NCBI RefSeq assembly: GCF_016745425.1
Contig: NZ_JAERVK010000012.1
Coordinates: 124,001 to 188,000, forward strand
From: Candidatus Methylomicrobium oryzae
GTDB taxonomy: Bacteria; Pseudomonadota; Gammaproteobacteria; Methylococcales; Methylomonadaceae
Length of the DNA stretch: 64,000 bases
Direction of reading: 5' to 3'
Positions 43,658-52,243 of this stretch are shown here, in pieces; within the stretch, counting starts at the first letter, position 1; each line of letters opens with the position of its first letter. The notes under the pieces are model-generated. The model was not told where the DNA came from. It worked only from the letters and a program-made list of their open reading frames with translations, and ran no database searches. A program made the translations under genes and the position numbers.

Positions 43658-45181
43658 ATGAAAAAAAGGATGCTATATCCTATTGTATTAGGTACACTTA
43701 TTAATTCTCTCTGGGTTACTATGAGAAATACTATAAAAAGAAATATTACTCGCACCCTGTTCGCTCCTGTCTTGGTGCTTTTATCTACAGGTGTTTGGTC
43801 TTTCGCAAATGCTGCCACTTATCACGTCCGCGTCGACGGAAACGACACGAGTTGTAATGGGTCTGCTAACGCCTCTTCTTCGACGGCTCCGAATTGTGCA
43901 TTTAGGACAGTACAAAAAGGTCTCAACGTGGCTCAGGCAGGAGACACAGTCTCCGTTCACGCAGGAAATTATTCGACAGCAACGATTAATTCCGTCAGGG
44001 CAGGTACAGCTTCGGCTAGGATTACAATATCAGGTGCAGGAGACGGGACTGCCACCCTTGGCAGAACAAACATCCTCGCTGGTCACGATTACATCACCAT
44101 GCGTGGGCTAAATTTCGCGGGCTTTACAAATGGAACTGCAGGAAAACCAAGTGTTTCGCAGACACTCATTAACGTTAAAGGTAAGTATTTCACTTATACG
44201 AACAATCATATGCAGCCTACTAATGCGGGATCATATGGATTTGCCCTCGGCATAAGAACGAATGCCGCCTACACCACGATCAGCGATAGTACCTTTGAGG
44301 CGGGCACCGTCGTTAATGGCCCTTCGTTTTTTAACGTTATTACTTTGGATTATGGTGGTGATAATGCCTATATAAATCATAATATTTTTAAAAATATGAT
44401 AGATGTAGAAAGAGTATTTGAACTATGGGCTAATAACATAAAAATCTCAAATAATGAAATTTATAACTTAAAGTCTACATGGCCATCATGGTGCCATCCT
44501 GATATATGGCAAACATGGGCATCTCCAGCCCCTGCCAATTTACTCGTCGAAAATAACTATCTTCATGACCTTCAGACTCAAATAGGAATTGTTGAGTATG
44601 GTATAACGCGTACTGCTAATACTCCTTGGATATTTAGAAACAATGTGTTTGCGAATATCGACATGTGTCAGTTCATAGGCGTAGAAAAGGTATATTGGTA
44701 TAATAATACATTCTACCGCGTTTCACGTGGCTGTCCCGCTCCTATTAACGGAGGATACAAAGGTGCAGATAAGCTTGATGTGAGAAATAATATTTTTGTG
44801 GGAAGCGGCACAAACGATAATAATGGTTGGTATGCTTTTCAAAGTGGTACCGGCGACTACAATTTTGTCTCGACTTTAACATATGGAAAAAAAGGTGGAT
44901 TTTCTGAAGCACATGGAATAAACGGCGGAAATCCCATGTTCGTTAATGCTAAATCTGACTGTATAAATAATGCTTGTGACTTTCACCTTGCAGCCGGCTC
45001 AGTAGTGATTGGCAAAGCTACAACAATTACCAATGTTTCCGCAGATGGGACACCGATTTCTGCTTTTTCTACAGATAAGGATGGTAAGTCTCGAACGACG
45101 GGCCATTGGGATATGGGAGCTTATGCATACGGCAGTAATGTAGCCACCATACTGCCTCCGCAGAATTTGAGAGTTTATTAG
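43658..45181 (+). CDS. secreted right-handed beta-helix protein
   Basis: I choose the ATG at 43658 behind TTGAGG (507 residues). An internal ATG at 43721 (MRNTIKRNITRTLFAPVLVL) would give a more typical signal peptide ending SFANAA. The mature part starts TYHVRVDGNDTSCNGSANAS and APNCAFRTVQKGLNVAQAGD, the DUF1565-like opening of parallel beta-helix proteins. Many N-N-x-F/I turns follow (NHNIFKNM, ISNNEIYNL, VRNNIFVG). Such folds are typical of polysaccharide lyases and epimerases, but no catalytic set is obvious. Composition becomes more AT-rich towards the 3' half. Action on the exopolysaccharide is inferred from position. Confidence 0.8.
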   Translation: MKKRMLYPIVLGTLINSLWVTMRNTIKRNITRTLFAPVLVLLSTGVWSFANAATYHVRVDGNDTSCNGSANASSSTAPNCAFRTVQKGLNVAQAGDTVSVHAGNYSTATINSVRAGTASARITISGAGDGTATLGRTNILAGHDYITMRGLNFAGFTNGTAGKPSVSQTLINVKGKYFTYTNNHMQPTNAGSYGFALGIRTNAAYTTISDSTFEAGTVVNGPSFFNVITLDYGGDNAYINHNIFKNMIDVERVFELWANNIKISNNEIYNLKSTWPSWCHPDIWQTWASPAPANLLVENNYLHDLQTQIGIVEYGITRTANTPWIFRNNVFANIDMCQFIGVEKVYWYNNTFYRVSRGCPAPINGGYKGADKLDVRNNIFVGSGTNDNNGWYAFQSGTGDYNFVSTLTYGKKGGFSEAHGINGGNPMFVNAKSDCINNACDFHLAAGSVVIGKATTITNVSADGTPISAFSTDKDGKSRTTGHWDMGAYAYGSNVATILPPQNLRVY

Positions 45182-45304
45182 TAGGCTGAAATAATTTCGC
45201 AATATCAAATGACACTTTCTTCTGTACTAAGCGAAAAAATCATTTCTACGAAGAGTATGTGATTTATTTGGCATAGCAAAACATATCATCAGCCAATTTC
45301 ATTG

Positions 45305-45338
45305 GGTCAGAGTTGGATCTAATGCTCCTGCTCTGACC
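45305..45338. repeat. inverted repeat between convergent genes
   Basis: GGTCAGAG and CTCTGACC enclose 18 nt in the 264-nt gap between the beta-helix gene and the GT14 gene. It may be a terminator or a stray REP-type element; there is no clear T-run. Confidence 0.45.
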
Positions 45339-45445
45339 TCTGGCTTTCTTAAACAAATAAAGACTAAGCAATTAATTTTAATTAAAGAACATAACGCTTT
45401 AAAATTATAAAAGTTAGTTCTCCATCGACTTATGCAATAAAAACC

Positions 45446-46333
45446 CTACCCTTTTGAAATTGACTTAATCCTATCAGGCATTGAAACGTAGCTATATATG
45501 TTTTCAATAATAATGTTATCTATGGTGGCATCAAATTTTCTTGCAAATAGGGCGTCCGAGCGAATTAGCTTACCGTAATCGTCCTCTCGCAATGTACGCG
45601 GATATTCAGGTCCGGTGTCAAAATCTACATACCGTAAACCGTTTTGTATGACCTTACTGGCATAAGGTGAGTTCATTATAATGGTCTGAAAAAATATTTC
45701 ATCTGCACATCTTGTATATCTAAATGATCGCAGGTATTGCTTATTGTTATTTAGATAACTCAGTATGTATTCGACACAATCCCCAGTCAAATTGAACGAT
45801 GCGCCACCTCCCCAATAACTATAATATAAATCTCTCTTTAATATTGGAAAGGATCTTTGTAATTTTCTAATAACTCTAAATAAGTTATCGATTAACCATG
45901 TGTAAATTGTCTTATGTAACTTTTTATTTGGATAGTACAAGGATATACGATCTAACCCCCCGTCATGAGAGGCCCAGGATCTTCGAGGCAACTTTTCAGC
46001 CTCAATAAACTGTGCATCAGGGTTATTCATAAAAAAGGCCACGATAGAGCTATTCGGCTTCAATGGAATATCTTGTCCACTAATGAAAATATAACGGTCA
46101 TAGCATTTTTCGTGGGTTCTTTTTAGCAATCTTATAATAGCAATAATATGATTATATGACCCCCAATAAACAGGCGATCTTTCAACTAGAACAACATTTC
46201 TTTCTGGACTTATATCCATATGTGAATTGCTATCTATATGAACATAAATATCAAAATCTGATTTTAGATGATTTATAAGGCGTTGTAGCTGACTTTGATT
46301 TTTGTGTGCGAGAATCAATATTGCTATTTTCAT
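45446..46333 (-). CDS. GT14-like beta-1,6-N-acetylglucosaminyltransferase
   Basis: The 295-residue protein begins MKIAILILAHKNQSQLQRLI and has the Core-2/I-branching pattern: FDIYVHIDSNS, YDRYIFISGQDIPLKPNSSI, YYSYWGGGASFNLTGDCVEY and CADEIFFQTIIMNSPY. GT14 enzymes add beta-1,6-GlcNAc or related sugars without a DXD metal motif. It has no membrane segment, so it acts at the cytosolic face. The gene is strikingly AT-rich compared with the window average, a sign of recent transfer. Confidence 0.85.
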   Translation of the reverse strand: MKIAILILAHKNQSQLQRLINHLKSDFDIYVHIDSNSHMDISPERNVVLVERSPVYWGSYNHIIAIIRLLKRTHEKCYDRYIFISGQDIPLKPNSSIVAFFMNNPDAQFIEAEKLPRRSWASHDGGLDRISLYYPNKKLHKTIYTWLIDNLFRVIRKLQRSFPILKRDLYYSYWGGGASFNLTGDCVEYILSYLNNNKQYLRSFRYTRCADEIFFQTIIMNSPYASKVIQNGLRYVDFDTGPEYPRTLREDDYGKLIRSDALFARKFDATIDNIIIENIYSYVSMPDRIKSISKG

Positions 46334-46444
46334 AGTAGCTCCATTTTTTGTAGCTCCAATTTTTAAAAATTTTCCAGATAATTTGTGATAGGGCTAGCTA
46401 TATTCAGAAATTTTTCATCGTCATTGACAAAACTGGTCTAGTTT

Positions 46445-46860
46445 CTGTTAATGTTTATCCTATCCGCATTAAAAACCCAGGCAATAGCAAAGAGAGAAAG
46501 TATGTATTTTCGTGGAAAACTGCCTTTCGATCGACTCAATGCTTCAGCTTCGGAGAACTTCCTTATACTCCAGTCGCACTTGCATAGGCACTAATATTCA
46601 TGCTATCGCTTAATACCTGTTGTCAGATTCGGATATCGACGATAACGTGCATGCTATTTTTTCCAAACCTTCTGTTTGAACCGATGCCAGAAGCGCTTAA
46701 AAATAGAATTCCATCCCTTCAATAACAAACGCCATTATGGATCACTTCGTAAAATCCCTAGAGCTCCATTCAGAAAACGACGATATTTTCCGAGTGGTAC
46801 AGCATTAACTCGTCCATCTTGTGCCAACCTGGGAAAAACATCCAGTTCTCCTCTCTGACT
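46445..46860 (-). pseudogene. remnant of an IS5-family transposase
   Basis: On the minus strand the DNA encodes GKYRRFLNGALGILRSDP, a stop, then WRLLLKGWNSIFKRFWHRFK and QKVWKK. This fits the IS5 pattern NRxFLxAVLWILRTGxPWRDLP...WNSVxKRFxRW...GVWE. Further on EAEALSRSKGSF matches the later block ALGRSKGGF. Stops and lost codons show decay. It separates the GT14 gene from the rest of the glycosyltransferase block and accounts for most of the 594 nt gap. Confidence 0.65.
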
Positions 46861-46927
46861 TCCGTTCAGCCACTCGCTTTGCCTGAGTACGCAAAACCTT
46901 TATAATTGCTGCAAAATAATATCTAAT

Positions 46928-48370
46928 TTACTCATCATGTCTCCGGTTGGCAACAAATACAATATTTGACGCAACCAGTTTTTCTGATAAGTGAGAAGCA
47001 ACAAATTTAGGTATTAAAGGAAACGAATTGTAAGCTTCATACCGCACTTCAAGTGGATAGAGGTTGCTGGCCTTTAGCCATCTTTTCAGCATCAACGAAT
47101 TCGTCAAATTGAGGCCTATATTGTTGAATTCACCTCTTAACTCAGCCCACCTATTGCTTTTAGCTCGTAATCGGCCACACAGCCTCCGACTGAAGTTCAG
47201 ATTAGGAATGCTCCCCACAATTACCCCGTGCGCACGCAGAAGAGAGCCTAACTTTTCAAGTATTTCAACCGGATTTGGTATATGTTGAAGTACATCTGAG
47301 ACAACTATGGCATCGAATCTGCTGCCAATGAGCAGTTCGAAGGCCTGTCCGAAATCGGGAGGGAGCACCCTGATACCTCGCTCCTCTGCTAGTCTGCCAA
47401 TAACTGAATCGAGCGGTATCGCGACTACACGTTTATCATTCTCTAACAAATAAGATTCAGTCGCTCCCCAACTGACACCTACCGAAAGAATTTCCTTAGC
47501 ATAGGATGGAATTAAACGAACAATATCATTCCTACATAGTTCGTAGTAGCTTTTATCCCATGCTAAAGTAGCAAGAGGCTTTTGAGTAGTAAAAAGCTCC
47601 TCATGAGACCTTTTTTGATCAAGAATCTCAAGGAGAGCCGCTATTTGCAATTTATACCCATCCTCATGCAGTCCGGCAGAGTTATTTGAAATGAGTCCTG
47701 TCCGGTTCAGGTAGGCATTAGGCAAATGGTGTAACTCAAACTCTTGCAGATGCGAGAGACATATGACTCTGGTGAAGCCACATTGGATATAGGGGTCTGT
47801 AGAAGCACTACAGAGCAAATCATAGCGACCGCTGTGGGGCGCCACCAAGAATCCTCCTGATGCCAAGGCTTTGCGCAGTTGTGCCTGAGTCAGAATGTAG
47901 CAAGCTGAATGAGCGTTCGAAAATTCGGCAAAGGTATACTCACCGAATCTTTTCACTGAATCTGGAATCCAATGAAAAGGACCGTGAGCCTGCAAGTAGC
48001 TTTTCTTGCCATTAGGATATAGCTCATATTGCACAAAACCTGGCAGAAAATTGCTCCCTATTGTTTCCGATGCTTTCAGAAATGCCAGGATGTTATCCTT
48101 TCGGATAAGCATATCGTCTTCCGTGTATATAAAAAGGTCATAGCTTTCTATATTCTCTGCAAATAGCCGTTTATGTCCAAATGGAAGTGACCATGGGTCT
48201 TTAGTAGGGAGACCGACTAGTACTGAAATATCGCTCCCGTAATCTTTTGGAGCTTCCGATAGGACGAAAATATCCACTTTAAAAGGCATCGAGCGATACT
48301 CCTGAATGATCCGCTTTGCGTACTCGATATTTTTCGTCCCATAATTTGTAATCGCAACCAGTATCCTCAT
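46928..48370 (-). CDS. glycosyltransferase-like / SAM methyltransferase two-domain protein
   Basis: The protein has 480 residues. The N-terminal half (about 1-270) begins MRILVAITNYGTKNIEYAKR and contains YDLFIYTEDDMLIRKDNILA, an acidic EDD segment in the place of a glycosyltransferase metal motif, so I infer a GT-A-like domain. The C-terminal half (about 275-480) is a class I methyltransferase: ILSVGVSWGATESYLLE (motif I, degenerate), FDAIVVSDVLQHIPNPVEIL and LGSLLRAHGVIVGSIPNLNF. It may add and methylate, or cap, a sugar. Methylation as a chain-ending signal is known for some Wzz/ABC systems, but nothing here proves it. Confidence 0.7.
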   Translation of the reverse strand: MRILVAITNYGTKNIEYAKRIIQEYRSMPFKVDIFVLSEAPKDYGSDISVLVGLPTKDPWSLPFGHKRLFAENIESYDLFIYTEDDMLIRKDNILAFLKASETIGSNFLPGFVQYELYPNGKKSYLQAHGPFHWIPDSVKRFGEYTFAEFSNAHSACYILTQAQLRKALASGGFLVAPHSGRYDLLCSASTDPYIQCGFTRVICLSHLQEFELHHLPNAYLNRTGLISNNSAGLHEDGYKLQIAALLEILDQKRSHEELFTTQKPLATLAWDKSYYELCRNDIVRLIPSYAKEILSVGVSWGATESYLLENDKRVVAIPLDSVIGRLAEERGIRVLPPDFGQAFELLIGSRFDAIVVSDVLQHIPNPVEILEKLGSLLRAHGVIVGSIPNLNFSRRLCGRLRAKSNRWAELRGEFNNIGLNLTNSLMLKRWLKASNLYPLEVRYEAYNSFPLIPKFVASHLSEKLVASNIVFVANRRHDE

Positions 48371-48388
48371 CTTTGCCTCTACTTAGAT

Positions 48389-49789
48389 CTAAGTTAAATT
48401 TTTCCTTGTTGGGAGTCGATCGCAGCCGTTCGTGGCATAGTAACGCCTGTATCTTAGTTTTTGGTAAGTATTGGATGCTCTGGCGGTTTCCGAGCACATA
48501 TACGTACTGTTTGAAACGTGACAGATAATCGCCTGCAGCCAATACCAGATAAGAATGGTTTGATCAAAATAGGTGGCTGATATAAAAGAAAGACAGTGCG
48601 CAAAAAAAGCAACGCCTATCGCCCAAACAAAGAATTCAGCAGAAGCTCCCTGCGCTTCAGCCCGAAGCCTCCGTCCGATACCTCGAAAGCAAGTAATGAT
48701 AATTGCAATGAACAACCCTAACTCAAGTATTCCACCTCTAACGCCTTCCATGACATAGTGATTCGTAATATCCATCATGTCTGGGTCTGCTGCAATAACC
48801 TGCCCCCCCGGCCCCCAATGAGCAGTATATGTAGTTCCAAACAACCACCATTCATCGAAATGCGCAATAACCTGATCTATCAGCCAGGCACGGTGCCATC
48901 CCCCACCCCCCGTCACATTGCCCAATTTGGCCAATAAATACCAAACAGGAGCCTTCATCAGTAGTGCTAAACCAAGGATCGCTAAGAATGCTCCCCGTCG
49001 AATCAATGGCATAGCTTTTCTCCATTTCCACAAAGCTAAACCGGCAACACCTGTAAACAATGCCATCAACCCACCGCTCGTACGCGAAGTGATAACGATG
49101 ATTAAAGTTGAAATTATTGCCATGAAAGCCAAGCGTTTATATTGAGGCCTATAACGCCAAAGCGCGACAAAGAGCGGGAATTGTGTACCCCCAAAAACGC
49201 CTGCCGTAATCGAGTGGCGGAAAGCGCCTTGACACCGAGGACGCTCTTCACGCATGGCCGGAATTTCCGGCACACCTCCTAATACTGACAGTGGATTATG
49301 TGCTGTCTCATTCTCCACCAGCATGAGCACAGCTATAAGTAAGCTGATAAATGCCAATGTACGAACACTGACCACAACATCCTCAAACTCTACGATGACA
49401 CATCGGGCAAAAAAGTAACAACCGAGGGCGTTGTAAGCACTGCCCAAGCGATTTACCAGCAACGCCGTGGAAGGCTTCGATAAAGAGCCGAACACGATTG
49501 AAACAATTACCCACCCCAAAAATAACCTGTCCATGCCGGTCAATCTCAGTTGCGTAACTTCCCTTCGAATAATGACGCGCAATATCCCGCTTAGCAAAAG
49601 TACCCGGAATAGATGGAAATGTAATCCGGAAATTACTATTTGCTGACCCATGGGCATAAGACCGACCATGATCAGTAAAGGACAAAAAGCAAGACGTCTC
49701 GGTAACCACAAAGTCAAACAGACCAGAACCAGCAAGAGCCCCAGGGCTGGAGGGTTAAGATTTGATGCGTCCTGTATTTGTTCTTCCAT
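48389..49789 (-). CDS. O-antigen polymerase/ligase-like membrane protein (Wzy/WaaL type)
   Basis: The 466-residue protein has about 10-12 hydrophobic segments, starting LGLLLVLVCLTLWLPRRLAF. A large periplasmic loop (about 300-350) contains GGGWHRAWLIDQVIAHFDEW and a TTYTAHWGPGGQ segment, as in Wzy_C/O-antigen ligase proteins. It should join repeat units in the periplasm. Sequence does not tell polymerase from ligase; the presence of Wzx, Wzz and an SLBB exporter favours polymerase. It is 18 nt upstream of the two-domain transferase gene. Confidence 0.85.
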   Translation of the reverse strand: MEEQIQDASNLNPPALGLLLVLVCLTLWLPRRLAFCPLLIMVGLMPMGQQIVISGLHFHLFRVLLLSGILRVIIRREVTQLRLTGMDRLFLGWVIVSIVFGSLSKPSTALLVNRLGSAYNALGCYFFARCVIVEFEDVVVSVRTLAFISLLIAVLMLVENETAHNPLSVLGGVPEIPAMREERPRCQGAFRHSITAGVFGGTQFPLFVALWRYRPQYKRLAFMAIISTLIIVITSRTSGGLMALFTGVAGLALWKWRKAMPLIRRGAFLAILGLALLMKAPVWYLLAKLGNVTGGGGWHRAWLIDQVIAHFDEWWLFGTTYTAHWGPGGQVIAADPDMMDITNHYVMEGVRGGILELGLFIAIIITCFRGIGRRLRAEAQGASAEFFVWAIGVAFFAHCLSFISATYFDQTILIWYWLQAIICHVSNSTYMCSETARASNTYQKLRYRRYYATNGCDRLPTRKNLT

Positions 49790-49893
49790 TTCTTCAACTT
49801 AGCTTGGGAGACTCTTTATAACGATTGCTAAATATTACTGATTTAGAATGGTCATTGAGGACTCTCAGTCTTGCTAAAACAGGTCAAATGACT

Positions 49894-50781
49894 TCATGGC
49901 TGCGCTATACCGAAAAAGGACCGCGCCCATCCGTGCACCTTTGCAAGTTGTTCTTTTCTGAGAAAAGCTTCTTTCTCAGGTGAAAGAAGCGGTTTGCGCC
50001 TGGTTAAATTCCACCAAAGATAACCACTGAATCGGATCAAACTACCCAGTAGGAATGGATGATTCGTCATTCTCCGGCAGCATTTTAAGAATTCGAAAAC
50101 GGGATGAGAACCAAAAGAGGCATCCATCAATCCCTCTCGAAATTTTCCGCGCCATATTCCACCTGCGCTTGAAGTGGGGCGATAGTGAAGTATATGAAGA
50201 TCAGGACGGGTTTGGATCTCCCACCCCTTCATTCTGGCATCAAGCTGGGCCAACCAGTCTGAACCGCCATATTTCAATGGAGCGTATCCCCCAATTTGTT
50301 CGAAACAGGTCCGTCGAAATACCGCACTGCCGGCCGTTGAATCTGCTGAATTGGCTTGCCGGTACTCCCATACTCCGCGAGGACGTTCATAGACCAAGCC
50401 ACTGACTATGCCTAACCGAAAATTCTTCTGAAACTCCCCCAGGATAGACTCATAATAATCAGCTTGCTCCGGTGCCTGATCGGCATCCTGTACAGCCACA
50501 AAATCGAACTCCAATGGCTTCGCAAGTTCATAGGCGGCTCGGATTGCTTTATACTGGGAGCCGAAGTTCCGCCCTTCGCGGGATTCTGCAGAATAAAGTT
50601 GGATGAAAGGATATTCCGCAGCAAACCGTTCGACGATTGAAGCGGTTTGATCGCTTGAGCCATCGTCAATAATTATCCAAACCAAAGGGAGTACCGTTTG
50701 ACGCACTACTAATTGGATTACTTCGGAGATACAGGTTTCTTCGTCTTTGGCTGCTGTAAGCAATACGTATTGGCTATTCAT
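49894..50781 (-). CDS. GT2 family glycosyltransferase
   Basis: The 295-residue protein has the GT-A fold motifs: YVLLTAAKDEETCISEVIQL, VWIIIDDGSSDQTASIVERF and FDFVAVQDADQAPEQADYYE (a DAD metal motif). FRRTCFEQIGGYAPLKYGGSD is the acceptor-side segment. No membrane anchor is evident, though basic residues near the C-terminus may bind the membrane. Sugar specificity is not readable. Confidence 0.88.
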   Translation of the reverse strand: MNSQYVLLTAAKDEETCISEVIQLVVRQTVLPLVWIIIDDGSSDQTASIVERFAAEYPFIQLYSAESREGRNFGSQYKAIRAAYELAKPLEFDFVAVQDADQAPEQADYYESILGEFQKNFRLGIVSGLVYERPRGVWEYRQANSADSTAGSAVFRRTCFEQIGGYAPLKYGGSDWLAQLDARMKGWEIQTRPDLHILHYRPTSSAGGIWRGKFREGLMDASFGSHPVFEFLKCCRRMTNHPFLLGSLIRFSGYLWWNLTRRKPLLSPEKEAFLRKEQLAKVHGWARSFFGIAQP

Positions 50782-50950
50782 AATTGAACCCTAATGTCTA
50801 GTTGTAAATACTATGCCGTAATGATCCAATGCGACATCTTCCTGGTTTAGGGAGCTTTTTCAGACAGTACAAAAACCGTACTGATATATCTCTATTAGGT
50901 GCCCTGGACCTTTCTCTGATTCCACAGAACAAGCGTGAATTAAATACGAG

Positions 50951-51907
50951 TCACGATACTATCCCATCTGAAAGGATCCATTTTAAGCACGCCCAACTTC
51001 TTCTCACTTTATATTGCTCAATTTTCCCTTTACGATTAATTAAGAGCACAAATGAGTAAGCTGTTAGGCGAAAAAACATGTGTAGACACGAAATCAATAA
51101 ATAACATGACACGGCCAGGCGCGAGTGATGTTTCTTCCAATACTGTAAATCGGCCTTCTGCCTTTCAATGTAAAACCGCACTGGCGCATTCGAAGAACTG
51201 GCACCGCCATAATGAATGGCTTTAGCCGATGGAACAAAATCTACCCGCCATCCTTTGTTCCAAAAGCGTTTACACCAATCCATGTCCTCGCCATAGATAA
51301 AGAATGATTCATCAAGTAAACCCACCTGCTCCATTGCATGCCTGCGAACCACCCAAAAACAGCCCGTTAAGATATCCACGCTGCGGATTGTATTTTGTGA
51401 CCAATGACTTAACGAATAACCTGTAAACAACCTGATATTTTTGAAAAACGTATCCAGAGCAAATGCCCGGCAAAACATGTTCCAAACGCTCGGGAATCCC
51501 CGGCATGAACGCTGCAACTGTTTGTCGCCGCCAATAATCAAGGGACCCGCCATGCCAGCGTCCGGATGCTCCTCGCAGTAATTTACTAAACAGGTGATAC
51601 AGTCAGATAAAACTTCGACATCTGAATTAATAAAGCACAGATAGTCTCCCGAGCTGACAGAAACGCCAATATTGTTGGCCTTGGCGAACCCCATGTTTTC
51701 AGAGTTACGAATTAAGTGGACGTTGGGATATTCAGATTCCACACAGTCTGCCGATCCATCTGATGAGGCATTGTCCACTACGATAATCTCCATGGAATAT
51801 TGGCATACTCCAGACGAAAGCGATGCTAAACATTTTTTAAGATATTCTCGAGCATTCCAACTGACAATAATAACTGAAACGGTCAAGTCCTTCTGATTGC
51901 TATTCAT
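50951..51907 (-). CDS. GT2 family glycosyltransferase, rhamnosyltransferase-like
   Basis: The 318-residue protein begins with LTVSVIIVSWNAREYLKKCL, followed by IIVVDNASSDGSADCVESEY and NMGFAKANNIGVSVSSGDYL. The metal motif is CFINSDVEVL and a later segment reads FIYGEDMDWCKRFWNKGWRV. This pattern is that of WbbL-like rhamnosyltransferases. A C-terminal hydrophobic helix (LLISCLHMFFRLTAYSFVLL) probably holds it at the inner membrane. Confidence 0.88.
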   Translation of the reverse strand: MNSNQKDLTVSVIIVSWNAREYLKKCLASLSSGVCQYSMEIIVVDNASSDGSADCVESEYPNVHLIRNSENMGFAKANNIGVSVSSGDYLCFINSDVEVLSDCITCLVNYCEEHPDAGMAGPLIIGGDKQLQRSCRGFPSVWNMFCRAFALDTFFKNIRLFTGYSLSHWSQNTIRSVDILTGCFWVVRRHAMEQVGLLDESFFIYGEDMDWCKRFWNKGWRVDFVPSAKAIHYGGASSSNAPVRFYIERQKADLQYWKKHHSRLAVSCYLLISCLHMFFRLTAYSFVLLINRKGKIEQYKVRRSWACLKWILSDGIVS

Positions 51908-52243
51908 TTCAATACTCTCAATTCCGAAATTTGAAATTTAACTCGGCTAATTGCAGATCCGATATACTTCCAGTAAAGGTTCTTCCGAAAACCTGCCGTT
52001 AGAGTTCAGTCCATCAAAATATCCAAATGGCTTGTCAACAAAAAATATAAGCAATTCTGAAATCGGAATAACAGCCAACTTTTTAAAAAAAATAATTGGC
52101 AATTACTGCCTTTTAATATTTGAATTTCGGAATTATTTTTTATATTGATAGATATGCCATTTTCATTAGCTTTTTATTAAGCGTCTCAATTACAAAAACT
52201 TTCTTGGCAGCAGGGCTTGCTTCCTGACGATGCCGCTGACCAA
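51908..52243. other. 336-nt AT-rich gap
   Basis: I see no gene or clear structure; it contains A- and T-rich runs. It marks a sharp change to the GC-rich glycosyltransferase gene on its right. Confidence 0.5.
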
